DNA of 64,000 nt from Taenia hydatigena (lineage: Eukaryota; Platyhelminthes; Cestoda; Cyclophyllidea; Taeniidae), in assembly GCA_036345935.2 (NCBI GenBank), contig JADWOT020000002.1, positions 1,054,001 to 1,118,000 on the forward strand. Reading direction: 5' to 3'. The position numbers and the translations under genes are program-made. The notes beneath the pieces were generated by a model. It saw nothing but the letters and a program-made list of their open reading frames with translations. It was not told where the DNA came from and ran no database searches. Shown piece after piece: positions 23,848 to 35,736 of this stretch (its first letter is position 1; each line of letters opens with the position of its first letter).

Positions 23848-24120
23848 TCGGAAGACGATAAAATAAATGGGTTCAGCCAAGACGATAGGGTAACTATAAT
23901 CGCTGAAACAGATAAAGCGAACCTTGTATTTATCAGCCTTGCGCGCTCAACCAAACAAAGGCTGTGTAAGCATTTTGACATTGGCATGATCTGGTGCCAG
24001 AATTCAGATTTGGGCAATTTATATAATAAGTGCGAGCAACGTTTCGTAAAAGGCGCAGGCTTTTTTCCAAGTTGGGTGATATTTATAGCTCTGGCTGGAT
24101 CAAGGAAATGTATGGCATAA
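23848..24120 (+). pseudogene. Decayed open frame W, left-arm copy
   Basis: The frame reads SEDDKINGFSQD, RVTIIAETDKANLVFISLA and LCKHFDIGMIW, and runs to TAA 24118-24120. It is preceded in frame by TAA at 23845-23847, where the right arm has CAA. The right arm instead stops after GFFPS, where this copy has TGG. The composition looks protein-like, but no family is recognised. The few differences between arms are nearly all amino-acid-changing (D/G, K/I, C/S, G/D, W/stop), as expected of sequence not under selection. Confidence 0.35.
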
Positions 24121-24390
24121 ATTTTAACAAACTCGTCACTTGCCACTCAGTCAGTGGCTAAAGTACATTTTTTATTATAGGCAGCCCTTAAACTGAAAAT
24201 ACTGCCAATGACCTTACCGAAGTTAAGTTAGTGTAAAATGGAAGCTATCATCCATGATTGGGAAATTCTTATGCCTCTTTACCTACACACGCCTTCGACA
24301 GCTGCATTAACTTTCGGCGAGCACAATCTGTCGCCTCAATTCAAAATTCACACTGAATACTAGTCGGGTAGTTCATCGTCGACACAGATA

Positions 24391-24546
24391 ATGATCGCTT
24401 TTTTAAGGTTCAAAGGTGAAGATGGTGATCTTGACCAGGTGGATTGTCTCACTCATAAGAAAGCGGGAAAGCTTGTCTGCAGACTTACTGACACTGGAGT
24501 TTTGTACCAAACCTACATTACATCTCAGCTATCACAAGCGAAATGA
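24391..24546 (+). other. Open frame V, possible exon
   Basis: Fifty-one codons starting MIAFLRFKGEDGDLDQVDC, with a basic stretch THKKAGKLVCRL and ending TYITSQLSQAK. An AG acceptor (GACACAG at about 24387) precedes it. The right-arm copy lacks one T of a six-T run near the start and has V/E and G/K changes. It could be a relic of the same gene as the upstream frame at 23848. The function is unknown. Confidence 0.25.
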
Positions 24547-26148
24547 TAGCAGGTTGTCATTGAACAAGTTGAATGACTACAGATGCAATTTCGCTTGTCA
24601 AATTATTTCTCCAGGAGCAGATGGTCTCTGATTCGGCACATTATAGCAGCATCTGCTCAAGGAACCTCAGTGCTTAATTGCCAACCTAGGGAGTGCACCT
24701 GATGGTGATTTTTAAATATGCACCATGAGCACCTGCCAGCATGTACCATCAGATACCTCAAACAATTTCTCCCTTTGCATTATCCCACCGAATGCAAGTG
24801 CACCACAAGCAATGGAATGATCTTGTCTGTTTCAGTTTCGTTAGATTATTCGTTTTAATTATTCTCAACTAAGCTTGTGAATAAGTACGTAAAACGCTCA
24901 CCTACAGTTGATTTAACAACGTTCATTCCCCTCACTTCCTATATGCACTGCTTAAATTAAAAATCGTATTCTAATTAAATTGTGCTTACCCTGATAAGTT
25001 GTGCTGACAAAACAATCTAACAAGGATTTTACAACAGCAGGAGCGTAACGTTTATACAAATACGCATTGTTGCTATGCTTGTGCATGATCAGGCTCGTTC
25101 TAGAGCTATCTTGAAGCCGAAAGAAGACAATACACGAGCGTAACATACGTGGCGCACTTAGTAGGGATTAGGACTTATAACCCAGCTCAAAAGACAGCCC
25201 ACTTTGCCACAGCGCAAAGGCAAGTGTCAAAAGCAGCTCCTTTTCACACATCAAGGGCTAAACATGGCCTCTAACTTGCCTCGAGCTTCTTCTTCTGATC
25301 AACTTATGAGGTTGGCCATTGCATACCAGTGGGTTGTGTGAGAATAACACCTACGAGCCAACGCTTTAGCAATCAAAATGCATACAAACGAAAATATGCT
25401 TAATCCCAACTTGAGTACTCATTTTTGGCGATTTAACTTCATCTGACACGCTGGGAAGCCGAGAGAGTGTGTATGTTACCACGCGTCATCATCTTTATTC
25501 GTAGGAATACTGACCTAATAGCGAAGAACTCTCTCAATGCGCACGACCGTATTTGTTGATGCAAATAAGGCTCGAAGCGTATGGAGAAGGCGGATGAATG
25601 GACAGTGAAATCATGGCGGTGACTGAGGGGACTTGCACACGTTTCAATGCAGCAGTACGTCAAAATGCAGAAAGTCTGGTGTACAAATAGAAGCTCATAT
25701 CACTCAGCACTAACACATAATGACTGCAACCGTTTGCCCCTTTACTTACTTTATTACCATCTGTACCGGTTTCGGTTTCTCTATTTCATTCTACTCTGCC
25801 TTATTACCTAATCCTCCCTTCTAACCCATGAGCAAATTTAACGGTACTGGAGTGACCTCAAATGACGGGGCGAGAAGCTCAGTGAGGCAACGAAGCCACC
25901 CTTAAGTTTGCTTCCTTTTGTCTACCACCTCACCACGCACTCTGAAAAGCACTTCTAAATGATTCTATTTTGTATCTACAAATACATATCACGCTCACGC
26001 ACACAGCTGCGACTACATACTGCTTCGCAATTCGCGTCATCTCTCCTATTCTAAGGTCGTTGTCCGCTCTTGACGGACTGACCAGCAACTCACTTTGACT
26101 CATCAATAATTTGCTTGCACATCAAGAAGTGATGTATTAGTGTGCAAT

Positions 26149-26170
26149 TGTCCACCACCACCACCACCGT
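26149..26170 (+). repeat. (CCA)n microsatellite
   Basis: Six or seven CCA units lie here. The matching site in the right arm (36061-36076 on the plus strand) is shorter and interrupted (GGTGGTGGTAGTGG), a length difference typical of alleles or recently separated copies. Confidence 0.7.
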
Positions 26171-26493
26171 TCTATGCTTCAACAGACAGTACCACCTTCG
26201 AGGGTGTCAGTTGGCAGGATGCTGTCTACTCACGCGTATGCGGATTTTACACCGATTCACGTGTCTTATCACTTGCAGAGGTTGTACTATATATCTGCGG
26301 TTTGAACACTTCCTCTCCGCAGATGTCTTTGCAGGAGCAAGCAATGTGGAAGTCTCCCAGTCATACCACCATCACCCTCACTTGAAGCATCACCAGCACT
26401 GATGGCGAGACAACCACGACTAGCGCCTTCGTCTCCACCTCTTCCTCCTCTCACCGTAACCAGCCTAGTGAACTTTTGCTCAGCACTTTTAAG

Positions 26494-26739
26494 CTAAAAG
26501 TTCACTTGAGTAAAGTCACTGTTGGAAAGGTCCAAACATGTTTCTCCTACATTGGAGTCCTTGCATAGTGAATTCCCCTCGCTCCTTTTCACTATGTGAT
26601 GACCAGCTTTACCAAGATTTGCATCAAACTTGACAGCAATCAGTCTTGACACTGGATTCTGACTACGCACACCCTGGCGAGCATAGTTTTGCATCCAGCC
26701 TCTTCCCATTGGGTTAAAGAGGGTGCTGCATTCGATACG
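26494..26739 (-). CDS. Open frame Z, left-arm copy, possible terminal exon
   Basis: On the minus strand an acceptor CATTTCTAG is followed by 81 open codons: RIECSTLFNPMGRGWMQNY, later SRLIAVKFDANLGKAGHH and a final DFTQVNF before TAG. The right-arm copy (35491-35736) is equally open and identical except for a cluster near the end (LDLSNS versus LIISNG). A second overlapping frame (26640-26828) is also open with protein-like text (MKTRLVTQGFEIDWQDY), so which frame is real is undecided. No family is recognised. Confidence 0.3.
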   Translation of the reverse strand, partial: RIECSTLFNPMGRGWMQNYARQGVRSQNPVSRLIAVKFDANLGKAGHHIVKRSEGNSLCKDSNVGETCLDLSNSDFTQVNF

Positions 26740-27326
26740 CTAGAAATGTAGCGCTTGCATTGCCGATAATCTTGCCAGTCAATTTCGAATCCTTGGGTTA
26801 CTAGTCGGGTTTTCATCCTTTCGACCAAAGCGCAGTCGCGAACTTCACTTATGTGAACTCACGTTGCTGCATTTGCTAATGATCAATAAATGCTCTTCTG
26901 CTGTTAAAGCGATCTCGTCGATATGCTCATCAGTTACGATCTTTGAAAATCGCCAAGGTAAGGGCACGCCAACGAGTAGGCATATATTTTATAGGCAGAC
27001 CACCGATTTTTAAAATTATTCCTTGCTATTTCTCATTAATAAAATTAGTAAAGCAACATCCATAGATTAATAGGTGTAGAGGAATCGGGAGGATCGGAAA
27101 AATCTTTAGCAATAATGGGTTTTGGATTACTTGATGAGCCAACCCATAACTTATTATTTTAGCCCCATGCATTTTGCATTGGTAGGCATTGGCAAGTCTA
27201 ACTTAAAGAACAACTTCTTATCTTTCAAATATGCTCGAATCACTTGCCTGCAAAATACAAGTTTTTGACTCTGCACGCAACCCCTGCTCCTCTGCCCATT
27301 AACCACATATAATACTGACGGCAGAT

Positions 27327-27950
27327 ATGGAAGATACCCTTGCTTACCCGTTTAATTTATCTCAGCCTCATTTACAGAGCTTCGCGCAGCTCTATATTCT
27401 CTTCACTAAAACGCATGTCTACAGATGTACAGTGTGCTTCGCTCAATTCAGATGGGTCATCCTAATGCTCTTGCAATTGGCTCCCGACCATCTTTGTAAG
27501 TGCCGTTCATTTTTGAAAACACTTCTCCGCATGCAATTATTTCCGTACACATGATTCCAAACATAATTGAGAGCTTAAACTTGTGCGAAAATGTGTTAAC
27601 ACAGAGTTTTTATGGCAGCCTGAGAATAAACAAGGCGTTTTAAGCAGGACAACTCCCGTTGTAGTCCAAATGACGAGAACTCAGTCAACTATTAGTCGAC
27701 TCAAATAAAATGCGTCACTACTTTATAACCTTATACTACTTATGCTTGACGTGTTTCAGCAATCTTGGATCTGCGTTGTCCGATGTGCTCATTACCTTAC
27801 AGAACCTTCGAGATGCAACGTATTGCATTGTGTCACACCATATTGCATCGATAGTGTGATTGCTTTTGATTATGAGGCAATAGCGTTGCATAAGCAACAT
27901 ATGAGCGTGTATGTTTGGGAAACTACGTTCTTAAGCGATTTGTAAGCGTA
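27327..27950 (+). pseudogene. C2H2 zinc-finger exon cluster L2, degenerate
   Basis: Exon a' (27327-27495) reads MEDTLAYPFNLSQPHLQSF, then YRCTVCFAQF and ends APDHL before a GTAAGT donor. It aligns residue by residue with exon a of L1 (LNL-x-Q, the F and I spacing, then YRCTVC), but the first finger His is replaced by Gln. Exon b' starts at 27760 after GTGTTTCAG and reads LRCPMCSLPYRTFEMQRIAL. It aligns without gaps with exon b of L1, but the finger His is lost and TAG follows. This is a duplicated, more decayed version of L1. Confidence 0.45.
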
Positions 27951-28199
27951 AATGCAAGTGCATTGATCAAAATTTGTTCGCCTGTGTTATGAGGCTCTTC
28001 AACGAGCTACCTTAACCTACCTCTTAAAGACGTACACTCATTCAAGTGATTTGGAAATAGACATGCGCCTAAAAAGAGGTCGTTTTGCGTTTTCGACTGT
28101 TGATTTTCCTGTTCGTCATTGCACGCAGGCACGGGTTTCTACTAAGGTGTCGGAGATTTGAGGTAAAATGTGGAATCGTTCAAAACAATGAAACAAATG

Positions 28200-30100
28200 C
28201 GGCATGAATAACAGGGATTTTGCTGTTATTTGTGTTTGCTCAAACTAATCAGTATTTAATATTGATCAAAATAAAAATTTATAGCTTTTATTGCTAACAT
28301 TAAACCAGTCGTTTATTTTCCAGTGTAATTAATAAAGCCATATCTAGTAATATCTACATGAGTGAAGAACATGCACTGTGATGCGCATGCAAATTAGCGG
28401 ACCCTACGACTCGATACCAGACATCTTGGCAGATTAGAGATTGTACATTAAGATGCCCAGTAATCCTTGCATCCCCTCAGTGGATACGTGTGATACGAGG
28501 CCACCGACCACGGTGTGGAGATTGCCTTCACCTAGATCCATCTCACAAAAGGAAGTAAGAAGAGAGATGACTATACGGAGTTCGAAATAAGGATAAAGTC
28601 ACTCCAGAAGTCACAGAAAGCTTAGAGGATTTGACAGACGATAGAACGAGATAACAAAAGTGGCATAATATGCCAAAATTTTTAAGAAGTAGGGCTCCTG
28701 AAGAATACGAACAGCGAAACAAAAAAGCAGCTTTTAGGACCATATCTGTGCCACTAAATAATCAGTCAGTCATGCAGATAGATCAGCCACCCTGAAGTGC
28801 CAAAATGGCACAATTTTGAGAAAATATGAGAGGGCTTCGTAAATTTCCAATTTATCCTGCACTTCAAAATGCTAAGCTATCTGCCGACAATATGGTTAAC
28901 ATTAACTAAGAAATATTCGTAGAGAATATAAAGTGGTTCATATTTGGATTCTAAATAAATAGAATTAGTTAGAGCTGTTGGAAATTAAATATGCTTTAAA
29001 TCAGCCCACTAAAATAGTTGAAGTATGTATTTCTAAACACGAATGCAAGAAATTTAAATAATGGGCCAAAATGAAACCTCCTGCTGAATTCAGTAAAAGT
29101 CTAAAGCGTGAAAAACTTCATTGGCTGTTGAGCAAATGCGTGATAAGAAATGGAATGGCTGTGAAAGGCGCACGAGTGAGTAGGGAAGAAAGCGAATGAA
29201 TGAGGAGGAGGATAATGCTGAGTGGAGCAGTCGAGTAAGCCAGCATTCGCTCGCGGGCTCGCTACTATGGTCAAGCACGCATGCACTAACCCTCACCGAC
29301 GTAGCACTACCTTGATGGCTGGACGGACACCAGAGGTCTCTGCGTCGTACCATCGCCTGCGTCCTGTCAAGCAACTTTATGGCTTATATGTCTGCTGCTA
29401 TTATTTGAGCCACCTTATTCTATGCTTCCAAATTTCGAAGCATATTTTTTATTTTATTTTTGCAATTATCATTATCCAATGGCGATTCGTGGTCATTTTA
29501 ACCCCTAAAGAACGGATTATATGGGGTTTTATTCCGTTCATCTATTTTTATAGCCTGTCTCGCCGAGGCTAGTCATGAGAATATTGTATCAAGCCAATGG
29601 TACGTTTAGCGTAGTGAGAAAATGTCTTAGTGTAACTGGGGGTAATTTTAACAAGAAGACAAAATAGGGAGAAAATGCGCATCATTTCGTCACTTCCTGT
29701 AGTCAGCTACCCTCAATAACGAGTGAGTGAACGAGCTGTTGGGTAGTGTGATTATTGCGCAGAGTTGTGTGCTTTCCAACATCCAAGCGCTAGCCAGCAT
29801 GAAGTGGCTAATTAAATGCTTGACTGCAAGACTCACTTTCTCGCTGAGCCTTTTCAGGGTCATCACAAGCAGGATTGTTGACTGGGTAATGTGATGGTGA
29901 ATGAGATAATAGCTGGCTGAAAGTCCTGTGCCTAACTGTTTTGGTTGCGGGACCATAGAGGCGAGTGGGAAAGCTATGGCATTCAGAACTACGACTGACA
30001 TTTTGGTGGACATGGTGTTTTGTTCCATATCTTGCACGCGATCCCACGACGTACCGGTCGGCTGGTGGCCATTTAAATTTTCATGGTATTCCTAGCCTTT
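28200..30100. other. Arm interior, repeats and overlapping frames only
   Basis: Frames at 28543-28743, 29090-29374, 29222-29572 and 29690-30047 overlap one another on both strands. A purine-rich stretch (29150-29230, with GAATGAATGAGGAGG) resembles stretches near 18500 and 58100-58260 and may be a dispersed repeat. No gene is supported. Confidence 0.3.
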
Positions 30101-30109
30101 TCTACTCAC

Positions 30110-30760
30110 TTGTTCTCTTCAAGTTCTGTCAGGTTGGATTTTGACGCCTTTAAAAAGATTATGAATCGTGTAGATGTATATGGCCCCAGTAATTGCTTCG
30201 TGCTGGATGCTTCTGCCGCATACGCTGTATGGCATGATCACCTCGCGAATTAATCTTTGATTCAGATTTGCTGTGCTAAAGAAAATTGTCGCAAATCGTT
30301 TGGCCTTACCCACGCCATGATCCTAGCTCCTTCCTACACATAGATCCTGTTCGCAACAATCTACTTCCACCGAGATTACAATAAGTGGCCAATTTCTCCG
30401 TCTCTAACTTAAATGCTGCACCCAAATGTGCATTGCATCTTTAGATTCGATTTGTGAAGCATGTTATTGTTTGCCTATTTCAACTTGTCATAGGAGCAGC
30501 GAAGTGTGCCTTTTATTGATGGGCTTTTGAGTGAATTTGCACACCCTTCCCTTTGGCGCTTGTTCCCTTCAAAGACTGTCAGATTGGACTGTGGTGCCTT
30601 GTAATGGGAATGCGAACCATAAAGCCTTTATGACCCCAGTTTTGCTCTGCACTGGTTCCTTTTTTCTCCACAGTCTGCATGATGTAAGCATCTCTGGAAG
30701 TAATGTTTGATTCAAGGCTAATTACGAATTTATGTGCGTTTTTTCTGTCTCATAGTACAG
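30110..30760 (+). repeat. Tandem duplication, period about 440 bp
   Basis: CACTTGTTCTCTTCAAGTTCTGTCAG (30110-30135) is repeated in diverged form as GCTTGTTCCCTTCAAAGACTGTCAG (30558-30582), and similarity continues through CCCCAGTAATTGCTTCGTGCTGG versus CCCCAGTTTTGCTCTGCACTGG. The mirror copy lies at about 31510-32153. Confidence 0.55.
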
Positions 30761-31409
30761 TTATTCTAGCAACTGCAAAAGAAAAATGAATTCTGGTGGC
30801 ATATTAAACTAGATCGGAGACCATATTTAAGGTGAATGTTTTCTTCGTAGGAGCAGCTATTATGTTTCCGTTGTTTTTAAACTTTAAACACATTTTGCAG
30901 ACGTAGTCCTGTAGGGTGAGACAAGTGCTAAAAGGTGTCTTTGTTTATGCTTGTACCTACTATATTTCTCTATGACAAGGGAAAGAAGTCGGCATCCATC
31001 TCATCCCCATTGCCAATAGAAGATTTAGTGACTTCTTAAAAAAACAGCAACGGCTTGACGGCACCGCCAAAGTTCATCAACTGTTGCTCCCCAACACCCA
31101 CTCACCACTCATACAAGCAGATAATAATGGTAGTGATTTGCATAATGCTACCAACATTAAAGCTAAAAAGAATAGCATGATTTAATGGAAATCCCTCTCA
31201 AATTAAACAGTAGTGCTATGGGTGTGGAACATGAAAATGGTTATCAGTTTTAGCTGCGGAATCAACAAACATCTTGAATACCAATTATGGGGTACCCTTT
31301 GAGTTCCAAGTAGGGTTCAGGCCTCGTGACCATGAAAAAGGTACTTGCTTACCATGACTACGCCAAAAGATAGATGCTATGGACTAAATTTTGGCTCAGT
31401 TCAGGTGAC
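30754..31409. other. Inner segment with no right-arm partner
   Basis: This 656 bp lies between the last base paired with the right arm and the N gap. Nothing on the right matches it, because the right arm begins at the first base after the gap. No gene is seen. It would be the loop of a palindrome, or unmatched haplotype sequence. Confidence 0.7.
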
Positions 31410-31509
31410 NNNNNNNNNNNNNNNNNNNNNNNNNNNNNNNNNNNNNNNNNNNNNNNNNNNNNNNNNNNNNNNNNNNNNNNNNNNNNNNNNNNNNNNNNNN
31501 NNNNNNNNN
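31410..31509. other. Assembly gap, exactly 100 N
   Basis: The run of 100 N is the conventional placeholder for a scaffold gap of unknown size. It sits at the junction of the two inverted arms, so the join was not read through by sequence. Confidence 0.99.
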
Positions 31510-34309
31510 ATGAGACGGAAAAAACGCACATAAATTCGTAATTAGCCTTGAATCAAACATTACTTCCAGAGATGCTTACATCATGCAGACTGTGGAGAAA
31601 AAAGGAACCAGTGCAGAGCAAAACTGGGGTCATAAAGGCTTTATGGTTCGCATTCCCATTACAAGGCACCACAGTCCAATCTGACAGTCTTTGAAGGGAA
31701 CAAGCGCCAAAGGGAAGGGTGTGCAAACTCACTCAAAAGCTCATCAATAAAAGGCACACTTCGCTGCTCCTATGACAAGTTGAAATAGGCAAACAATAAC
31801 ATGCTCCACAAATCAAATCAAACGATGCAATGCACATTTGGGTGCAGCATTTAAGTTAGAGACGGAGAAATTGGCCACTTATTGTAATCTCGGTGGAAGT
31901 AGATTGTTGCGAACAGGATCTATGTGTAGGAAGGAGCTAGGATCATGGCGTGGGTAAGGCCAAACGATTCGCGACAATTTTCTTTGGCACAGCAAATCTG
32001 AATCAAAGATTAATTCGCGAGGTGATCATGCCATACAGCGTATGGGGCAGAAGCATCCAGCACGAAGCAATTACTGGGGCCATATACATCTACACGATTC
32101 ATAATCTTTTTAAAGGCGTCAAAATCCAACCTGACAGAACTTGAAGAGAACAAGTGAGAAGAAAAGGCTAGGAATACCATGAAAATTTAAATGGCCACCA
32201 GCCGACCGGTACGTCGTGGGATCGCGTGCAAGATATGGAACAAAACACCATGTCCACCAAAATGTCAGTCGTAGTTCTGAATGCCATAGCTTTCCCACTC
32301 GCCTCTATGGTCCCGCAACCAAAACAGTTAGGCACAGGACTTTCAGCCAGCTATTATCTCATTCACCATCACATTACCCAGTCAACAATCCTGCTTGTGA
32401 TGACCCTGAAAAGGCTCAGCGAGAAAGTGAGTCTTGCAGTCAAGCACTTAATTAGCCACTTCATGCTGGCTAGCGCTTGGATGTTGGAAAGCACACAACT
32501 CTGCGCAATAATCACACCGCCCAACAGCTCGTTCACTCACTCGTTATTGAGGGTAGCTGACTACAGGAAGTGACGAAATGATGCGCATTTTCTCCCTATT
32601 TTGTCTTCTTGTTAAAATTACCCCCAGTTACACTAAGACATTTTCCCACTACGCTAAACGTACCATTGGCTTGATACAATATTCTCATGACTAGCCTCTG
32701 CGAGACAGGCTATAAAAATAGATGAACGGAATAAAACCCCATATAATCCGTTCTTTAGGGGTTAAAATGACCACGAATCGCCATTGGATAATGATAATTG
32801 CAAAAATAAAATAAAAAATATGCTTCGAATTTTGGAAGCATAGAATAAGGTGGCTCAAATAATAGCAGCAGACATATAAGCCATAAAGTTGCTTGACAGG
32901 ACGCAGGCGATGGTACGACGCAGAGACCTCTGGTGTCCGTCCAGCCATCAAGGTAGTGCTACGTCGGTGAGGGTTAGTGCATGCGTGCTTGACCATAGTA
33001 GCGAGCCCGCGAGCGAATGCTGGCTTACTCGACTGCTCCGCTCAGCATTACCCTCCTCCTCATTCATCCGCTTTCTTCCCTACTCACTCGTGCGCCTTTC
33101 ACAGCCATTCCATTTCTTATCACGCATTTGCTCAACAGTCAATGAAGTTTTTCACGCTTTAGACTTTTACTGAATTCAGCAGGAGGTTTCATTTTGGCCC
33201 ATTATTTAAATTTCTTGCATTCGTGTTTAGAAATACATACTTCAACTATTTTAGTGGGCTGATTTAAAGCATATTTAATTTCCAACAGCTCTAACTAATT
33301 CTATTTATTTAGAATCCAAATATGAACCACTTTATATTCTCTACGAATACTTCTTAGTTAATGTTAACCATATTGTCGGCAGATAGCTTAGCATTTTGAA
33401 GTGCAGGATAAATTGGAAATTTACGAAGCCCTCTCATATTTTCTCAAAATTGTGCCATTTTGGCACTTCAGGGCGGCTGATCTATCTGCATGACTGACTG
33501 ATTATTTAGTGGCACAGATATGGTCCTAAAAGCTGCTTTTTTGTTTCGCTGTTCGTATTCTTCAGGAGCCCTACTTCTTAAAAATTTTGGCATATTATGC
33601 CACTTTTGTTATCTCGTGCTATCGTCTGTCAAATCCTCTAAGCTTTCTGTGACTTCTGGAGTGACTTTATCCTTATTTCGAACTCCGTATAGTCATCTCT
33701 CTTCTTACTTCCTTTTGTGAGATGGATCTAGGTGAAGGCAATCTCCACACCGTGGTCGGTGGCCTCGTATCACACGTATCCACTGAGGGGATGCAAGGAT
33801 TACTGGGCATCTTAATGTACAATCTCTAATCTGCCAAGATGTTTGGTATCGAGTCGTAGGGTCCGCTAATTTGCATGCGCATCACAGTGCATGTTCTTCA
33901 CTCATGTAGATATTACTAGATATGGCTTTATTAATTACACTGGAAAATAAACGACTGTTATAATGTTAGCAATAACAGCTATAAATTTTTATTTTGATCA
34001 ATATTAAATACTGATTAGTTTGAGCAAACACAAATAACAGCAAAATCCCTGTTATTCATGCCGCATTTGTTTCATTGTTTTGAACGATTCCACATTTTGC
34101 CTCAAATCTCCGACACCTTAGTAGAAACCCGTGCCTGCGTGCAATGACGAACAGGAAAATCAACAGTCGAAAACGCAAAACGACCTCTTTTTAGGCGCAT
34201 GCCTATTTCCAAATCACTTGAATGAGTGTACGTCTTTAAGAGGTAGGTTAAGGTAGCTCGTTGAAGAGCCTCATAACACAAGCGAACAAATTTTGATCAA
34301 TGCACTTGC

Positions 34310-34903
34310 ATTTACGCTTACAAATCGCTTAAGAACGTAGTTTCCCAAACATACACGCTCATATGTTGCTTATGCAACGCTATTGCCTCATAATCAAAAG
34401 CAATCACACTATCGATGCAATATGGTGTGACATAATGCAATACGTTGCATTTCGAAGGTTCTGTAAGGTAATGAGCACATCGGACAACGCAGATCCAAGA
34501 TTGCTGAAACACGTTAAGCATACGTAGCATAAGGTTTTAAAGTCGTGATGCATTTTATTTGAGTTGACTAATAGTTGACTGGGTTCTCGTCATTTGGACT
34601 ACAACGGGAGTTGTCCTGCTTAAAACGCCTTGTTTATTCTCAGGCTGCCATAAAAACTCTGTGTTAACACATTTTCGCACAAGTTTAAGCTCTAAATTAT
34701 GTTTGGAATCATGTGTACGGAAATGGTTGCAAGCGGAGATGGTCGGGAGCCAATTGCAAGAGCATTAGGATGACCCATCTGAATTGAGCGAAGCACACTG
34801 TGCATCTGTAGACATGCGTTTTAGTGAAGAGAATATAGAGCTGCGCGAAGCTCTGTAAATGAGACTGAGATAAATTAAACGGGTAAGCAAGGGTATCTTC
34901 CAT
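34310..34903 (-). pseudogene. C2H2 zinc-finger exon cluster R2 (mirror of L2), donor deleted
   Basis: This mirror copy of 27327-27950 keeps the exon a' reading up to the finger region (MEDTLAYPFNLSQSHLQSF). It lacks 33 bp that in the left arm span the end of the exon and the GTAAGT donor, and the frame now runs into RLQPFPYT. Exon b' is present. The copy cannot be spliced in the same way as the left one. Confidence 0.45.
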
Positions 34904-35401
34904 ATCTGCTGTCAGTATTATATGTGGTTAATGGGCAGAGGAGCAGGGGTTGCGTGCAGAGTCAAAAATTTGTATTTTGCAGGCAAGTGATTCGAGCATA
35001 TTTGAAAGATAAGAAGTTGTTCTTTAAGTTAGACTTGCCAATGCCTACCAATGCAAAATGCATGGGGCTAAAATAATAAGTTATGGGTTGGCTCATCAAG
35101 TAATCCAAAACCCATTATTGCTAAAGATATTTCCGATCCTCCCGATTCCTCTACACCCATTAATCTATGGATGTTGCTTTACTAATTTTATTAATGAGAA
35201 ATAGCAAGGAATAATTTTAAAAATCGGTGGTCTGCCTATAAAATATATGCCTACTCGTTGGCGTGCCCTTCCCTTGGCGATTTTCAAAGATTGTAACTGA
35301 TGAGCATATCGACGAGATCGCTTTAACAGCAGAAGAGCATTTATTGATCATTAGCAAATGCAGCAACGTGAGTTCACATAAGTGAAGTTCGCGACTGCGC
35401 T

Positions 35402-35736
35402 TTGGTCGAAAGGATGAAAACCCGACTAGTAACCCAAGGATTCGAAATTGACTGGCAAGATTATCGGCAATGCAAGCGCTACATTTCTAGCGTATCGAAT
35501 GCAGCACCCTCTTTAACCCAATGGGAAGAGGCTGGATGCAAAACTATGCTCGCCAGGGTGTGCGTAGTCAGAATCCAGTGTCAAGACTGATTGCTGTCAA
35601 GTTTGATGCAAATCTTGGTAAAGCTGGTCATCACATAGTGAAAAGGAGCGAGGGGAATTCACTATGCAAGGACTCCAATGTGGGAGAAACATGTTTGATC
35701 ATTTCCAACGGTGACTTTACTCAAGTGAACTTTTAG
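35402..35736 (+). CDS. Open frame Z, right-arm copy
   Basis: This mirror copy of 26494-26828 has two overlapping open readings. One starts upstream (MVERMKTRLVTQGFEIDW, to 35590). The other starts at 35491 after CATTTCTAG and runs to TAG 35734-35736. Both read like protein, and neither has a recognised family. The shared openness in two frames over about 100 bp weakens any single-frame interpretation. Confidence 0.3.

Larger units (their letters stand above)
18930..30753 (+). repeat. Left arm of large inverted repeat
   Basis: This sequence is matched by the reverse complement of 31510-43290 over its whole length, with scattered substitutions and few indels. Paired positions add up to 62263 in the inner part, 62230 in the middle and 62226 in the outer part, so net indels total only 37 bp. 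Similarity falls off sharply outside about 18930. Contents include zinc-finger exon units at 21826-23250 and 27327-27950, decayed open frames at 23839-24546 and 26494-26828, and a tandem duplication at 30110-30760. Confidence 0.95.

Noticed and set aside
29222..30047. Frames up to 116 codons on both strands
   Set aside because: They overlap one another and contain purine-rich or AT-rich repeat-like sequence. Nothing favours one frame.
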